Part shown: positions 6,376-7,759 of the stretch, one piece after another
Layout of the letters: each line of letters starts with the position of its first letter
Numbering within the stretch: the stretch's first letter is position 1
DNA from: Parcubacteria group bacterium
GTDB lineage: Bacteria; Patescibacteria; ABY1; Buchananbacterales; UBA6539
Direction: 5' to 3'
Length of the DNA stretch: 7,759 nt
Assembly: GCA_002687175.1 (NCBI GenBank)
Contig: NYZP01000029.1
Span: 1-7,759 of the forward strand
Notes under the pieces: generated by a model
The model's database searches: none
What the model saw: only the letters and a program-made list of their open reading frames with translations
What the model was told of the DNA's origin: nothing
Position numbers and translations under genes: made by a program

Positions 6376-7076
6376 GATTAATTTTAGCTTACGATCAAGG
6401 TATGGAGGTTGGTCCTACCACTTTTGACGATGATAACCTCGATCCTAATTATATTTTAAAGATTGCAAAAGATGGCAAGTTTGATGCGGTTGCTTTGGGG
6501 AAAGGAATTGCTGAAAAATATTACAATGGAGAAGTTCCTTTGATCGTTAAATTGAATGGTAAAACTAAATTATACAAGGGGGAACCGATTTCTAGGCAAT
6601 TGGCTAGTGTTAAAGAGGCTAAAGATTTAGGAGCAATCGGAGTCGGTTACACTGTTTATGTTGGATCGGAGTATGAATCAGCAATGATGGCTGAATTTGG
6701 TAAGATTGAACAGGAAGCTGAAGAATTGGGTTTGGTAGTTATTGCTTGGATGTATCCTCGAGGGAAGAATGTCCCAGAGCCTAATTCTCCCGAGACTGTT
6801 GCCTACGCTGCCCGAGTTGGGTTGGAGTTAGGAGCTGATTATGTTAAGATTAAGTATCCGGGTTCTGTAGAGGCTTTGGAGTGGGCAGTAAAGAATGCCG
6901 GAAAGAGTAAGGTTTTGGTATCCGGAGGGGAAAAGACTGATGATGAAGAGTTTTGGGAGTTAGTTGATTCCATTAAGAAAGCCGGGGCTCATGGAATGGC
7001 GATCGGTAGAAATGTTTGGAAAGCTAAAGATCCATTAGAAGTTTCAAAAAAATTAAGAAAAATGTTCTATGAATAA
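6363..7076 (+). CDS. DhnA/FbaB-type class I fructose-bisphosphate aldolase
   Basis: A 237-aa TIM-barrel aldolase of the archaeal-type class I family (DeoC/LacD/FbaB), which splits or forms fructose-1,6-bisphosphate through a Schiff base. Matches: AYDQGMEVGP (residues 9-18; family D-H/Q-G-x-E-H-G-P), GAIGVGYTVYVGS (90-102), AWMYPRGKNV (128-137), DYVKIKYPGS (159-168), VLVSGGEK (184-191, phosphate binding) and GAHGMAIGRNVWK (208-220). The catalytic set of the Thermoproteus tenax enzyme (Asp24, Trp144, Tyr146, Lys177) maps to D11, W129, Y131 and K162 with the same Trp-Tyr and Tyr-Lys spacings. The His normally in EHGP is Val (EVGP). ATG 6363 is chosen because the conserved sequence begins at once; an upstream ATG at 6306 only reads the preceding gene in another frame. 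Related aldolases (LsrF-like, 2-amino-3,7-dideoxy-heptulosonate synthase) are alternatives. Confidence 0.88.
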   Translation: MEQLRLILAYDQGMEVGPTTFDDDNLDPNYILKIAKDGKFDAVALGKGIAEKYYNGEVPLIVKLNGKTKLYKGEPISRQLASVKEAKDLGAIGVGYTVYVGSEYESAMMAEFGKIEQEAEELGLVVIAWMYPRGKNVPEPNSPETVAYAARVGLELGADYVKIKYPGSVEALEWAVKNAGKSKVLVSGGEKTDDEEFWELVDSIKKAGAHGMAIGRNVWKAKDPLEVSKKLRKMFYE

Positions 7077-7482
7077 AAAAGGTTTTACATTAATCGAACT
7101 GTTAGTAGTGATAGCAATCATAGGATTGCTGGCTAGTATTGTTATGGTTAGTGTTGGTTCTTTAAGAGAAAAGGGAAGAATTGCCGGTGGGCAGAAGTTA
7201 GATACCCAGCTTAAAAGAACTCTGAACGCAGTAGCCTCCTGGGGGTTTGGTGAGGGCAGTGGGGCAGTGGTCGGAGATGGATCTGGCAATGGGAATGATG
7301 TGAATTTCGTTGGATCACCCACCTGGGAATGTTCATCTGGAGATACCCTATCTGGAGAGGGTTGCTCTTTAGGTTCTTTTGACGAGGTCCGAGTATATGA
7401 TCAGTCTCTATCTTTATCAGAAGTCCAACAGCTTTACGCAGAAGGTTTGGAGAGACACCGGAATGTGGCTTTGGTAGAGTAG
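7069..7482 (+). CDS. Type IV prepilin-like protein 3 with collapsed LamG domain
   Basis: A 137-aa protein with the canonical signal MNKKG then FTLIELLVVIAIIGLLASIVMV (residues 6-27, Gly before the cleavage point, Glu+5 present). The stalk is short and leads into WGFGEGSGAVVGDGSGNGNDVNFVGSPTW (58-86), the first strand of a LamG domain (W-x-F-x-E-G-S-G...D-x-SGNGN). After C99-S-L it jumps directly to GSFDEVRVYDQSLSLSEVQQLYAEGL (102-127), the last LamG strand and tail. The 100 or more residues of the jelly-roll between, of the kind seen at 1-486, are absent. It is in frame with no stop, so it is either a minimal head or an internally deleted relic still translated. The ATG overlaps the aldolase stop by 8 bases; the stop TAG plus one base precedes the dehydrogenase ATG. 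Confidence 0.88.
   Translation: MNKKGFTLIELLVVIAIIGLLASIVMVSVGSLREKGRIAGGQKLDTQLKRTLNAVASWGFGEGSGAVVGDGSGNGNDVNFVGSPTWECSSGDTLSGEGCSLGSFDEVRVYDQSLSLSEVQQLYAEGLERHRNVALVE
7081..7158 (+). repeat. Pilin N-terminal DNA module, copy 3 (more diverged)
   Basis: Aligns with copy 1 from codon GGT/GCC through GTTGGT: 13 differences in 78 bases by hand count. It shares the 18-base run ATAGCAATCATAGGATTG exactly with copy 1. Unlike copies 1 and 2 it differs at two residues (Gly for Ala before cleavage, Met for Leu late in the helix). Confidence 0.75.
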
Positions 7483-7483
7483 C

Positions 7484-7759
7484 ATGAAAAAAGTATTTGT
7501 AACTGACCCTATACCCGAGGCGGGAATGAAATTGCTTCGGGGGAAATACAAGCTAGTTAAAAAGCCCGAAGGGGCTGATGCTGTTGTTAGTCTTTTGACC
7601 TTTAAGATCGATGGTGCTTTTATGGATCGGGTTGGGAAACAATTAAAAATTGTTGCCAATTACGCAGTTGGTTTTAACAATATTGACTTAGGAGCAGCTA
7701 AGAAAAGAGGGATTTTAGTTACCAATACCCCTGGTGTTTTAACTGATACTGTGGCCGAG
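7484..7759 (+). CDS. D-2-hydroxyacid dehydrogenase (glyoxylate/hydroxypyruvate reductase-like), N-terminal part (3' truncated)
   Basis: The first 92 residues of a D-isomer-specific 2-hydroxyacid dehydrogenase; the window ends before the NAD(P)-binding GxGxxG and the catalytic Arg/Glu/His. Visible marks: VFVTDPIPEAGMKLL (residues 4-18), SLLTFKID (36-43), LKIVANYAVGFNNIDLGAAKKRGILVTNTPGVLTD (54-88) and the beginning of TVAE. The string VANYAVGFNNID plus TNTPGVLTD is most like glyoxylate/hydroxypyruvate (D-glycerate) reductases, which reduce glyoxylate or hydroxypyruvate with NAD(P)H; D-3-phosphoglycerate dehydrogenase is the main alternative. The stretch between LVKKP and ADAVVS is roughly 15 residues shorter than in typical relatives. 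ATG 7484 follows the pilin 3 stop by one base, without a clear Shine-Dalgarno. It is probably the next gene of the second operon. Confidence 0.88.
   Translation, partial: MKKVFVTDPIPEAGMKLLRGKYKLVKKPEGADAVVSLLTFKIDGAFMDRVGKQLKIVANYAVGFNNIDLGAAKKRGILVTNTPGVLTDTVAE

Noticed and set aside
3292..7158. The three similar pilin segments as an insertion sequence or CRISPR-like repeat
   Set aside because: They are coding, lie in frame, have no inverted ends or target duplications that I can see, and are spaced by kilobases; no transposase is present.
7053..7322. Minus-strand frame opposite pilin 3
   Set aside because: Shadow of the prepilin signal and LamG strand.
7417..7659. Minus-strand frame opposite the dehydrogenase start
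   Set aside because: The plus strand encodes a clear 2-hydroxyacid dehydrogenase N-terminus from 7484 to the window end.

Overview
The window looks like a chromosomal piece of a small-genome candidate-phyla (CPR/Patescibacteria, perhaps Microgenomates-like) bacterium. The reasons are the moderately AT-rich DNA, very tightly packed same-strand genes, compact versions of core enzymes, a split transketolase, almost no well-placed Shine-Dalgarno sequences, and several tiny prepilin-like proteins sharing one N-terminus. Three genes end in TGA directly before clear downstream starts, so TGA is a stop here and the Gracilibacteria/Absconditabacteria code (TGA = Gly) is excluded. The lineage is inferred, not proven. 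All twelve genes lie on the + strand, which is G- and T-rich, as on a leading strand.

Layout: (1) 1-486, the C-terminal part of a LamG-domain protein, probably a LamG prepilin whose start lies upstream. (2) 488-3283, a tightly overlapping block: a short ribulose-phosphate-3-epimerase-like protein, a SLOG/TIGR00725-type protein, and the N- and C-terminal subunits of transketolase. (3) 3286-3813, a GspG-like prepilin. (4) 3814-3897, the only real intergenic gap, with a candidate intrinsic terminator followed by an extended -10 promoter that would give a nearly leaderless mRNA. (5) 3898-7759, a second block: PfkB sugar kinase, prepilin, a 380-aa protein I do not recognise, a DhnA-type class I fructose-bisphosphate aldolase, a prepilin with a collapsed LamG domain, and the N-terminal part of a D-2-hydroxyacid (glyoxylate/hydroxypyruvate reductase-like) dehydrogenase that runs off the end.

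The enzymes fit together as a small sugar-phosphate module: pentose-phosphate interconversion (transketolase, epimerase-like protein), sugar phosphorylation (PfkB), C6/C3 aldol chemistry (aldolase) and reduction or oxidation of a short 2-hydroxyacid.

The striking feature is that four pilin-type genes (one partial) are threaded singly between these metabolic genes. Their starts overlap or nearly touch the upstream enzyme gene. Three of the four stop codons are followed by exactly one base and then the ATG of the next gene. The three complete pilins share a nearly invariant N-terminal module, conserved also at the DNA level, joined to unrelated heads. This may be an interspersed module-shuffling pilin family using metabolic transcripts as carriers. 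No tRNA, rRNA, CRISPR array, insertion sequence or transposase was seen.
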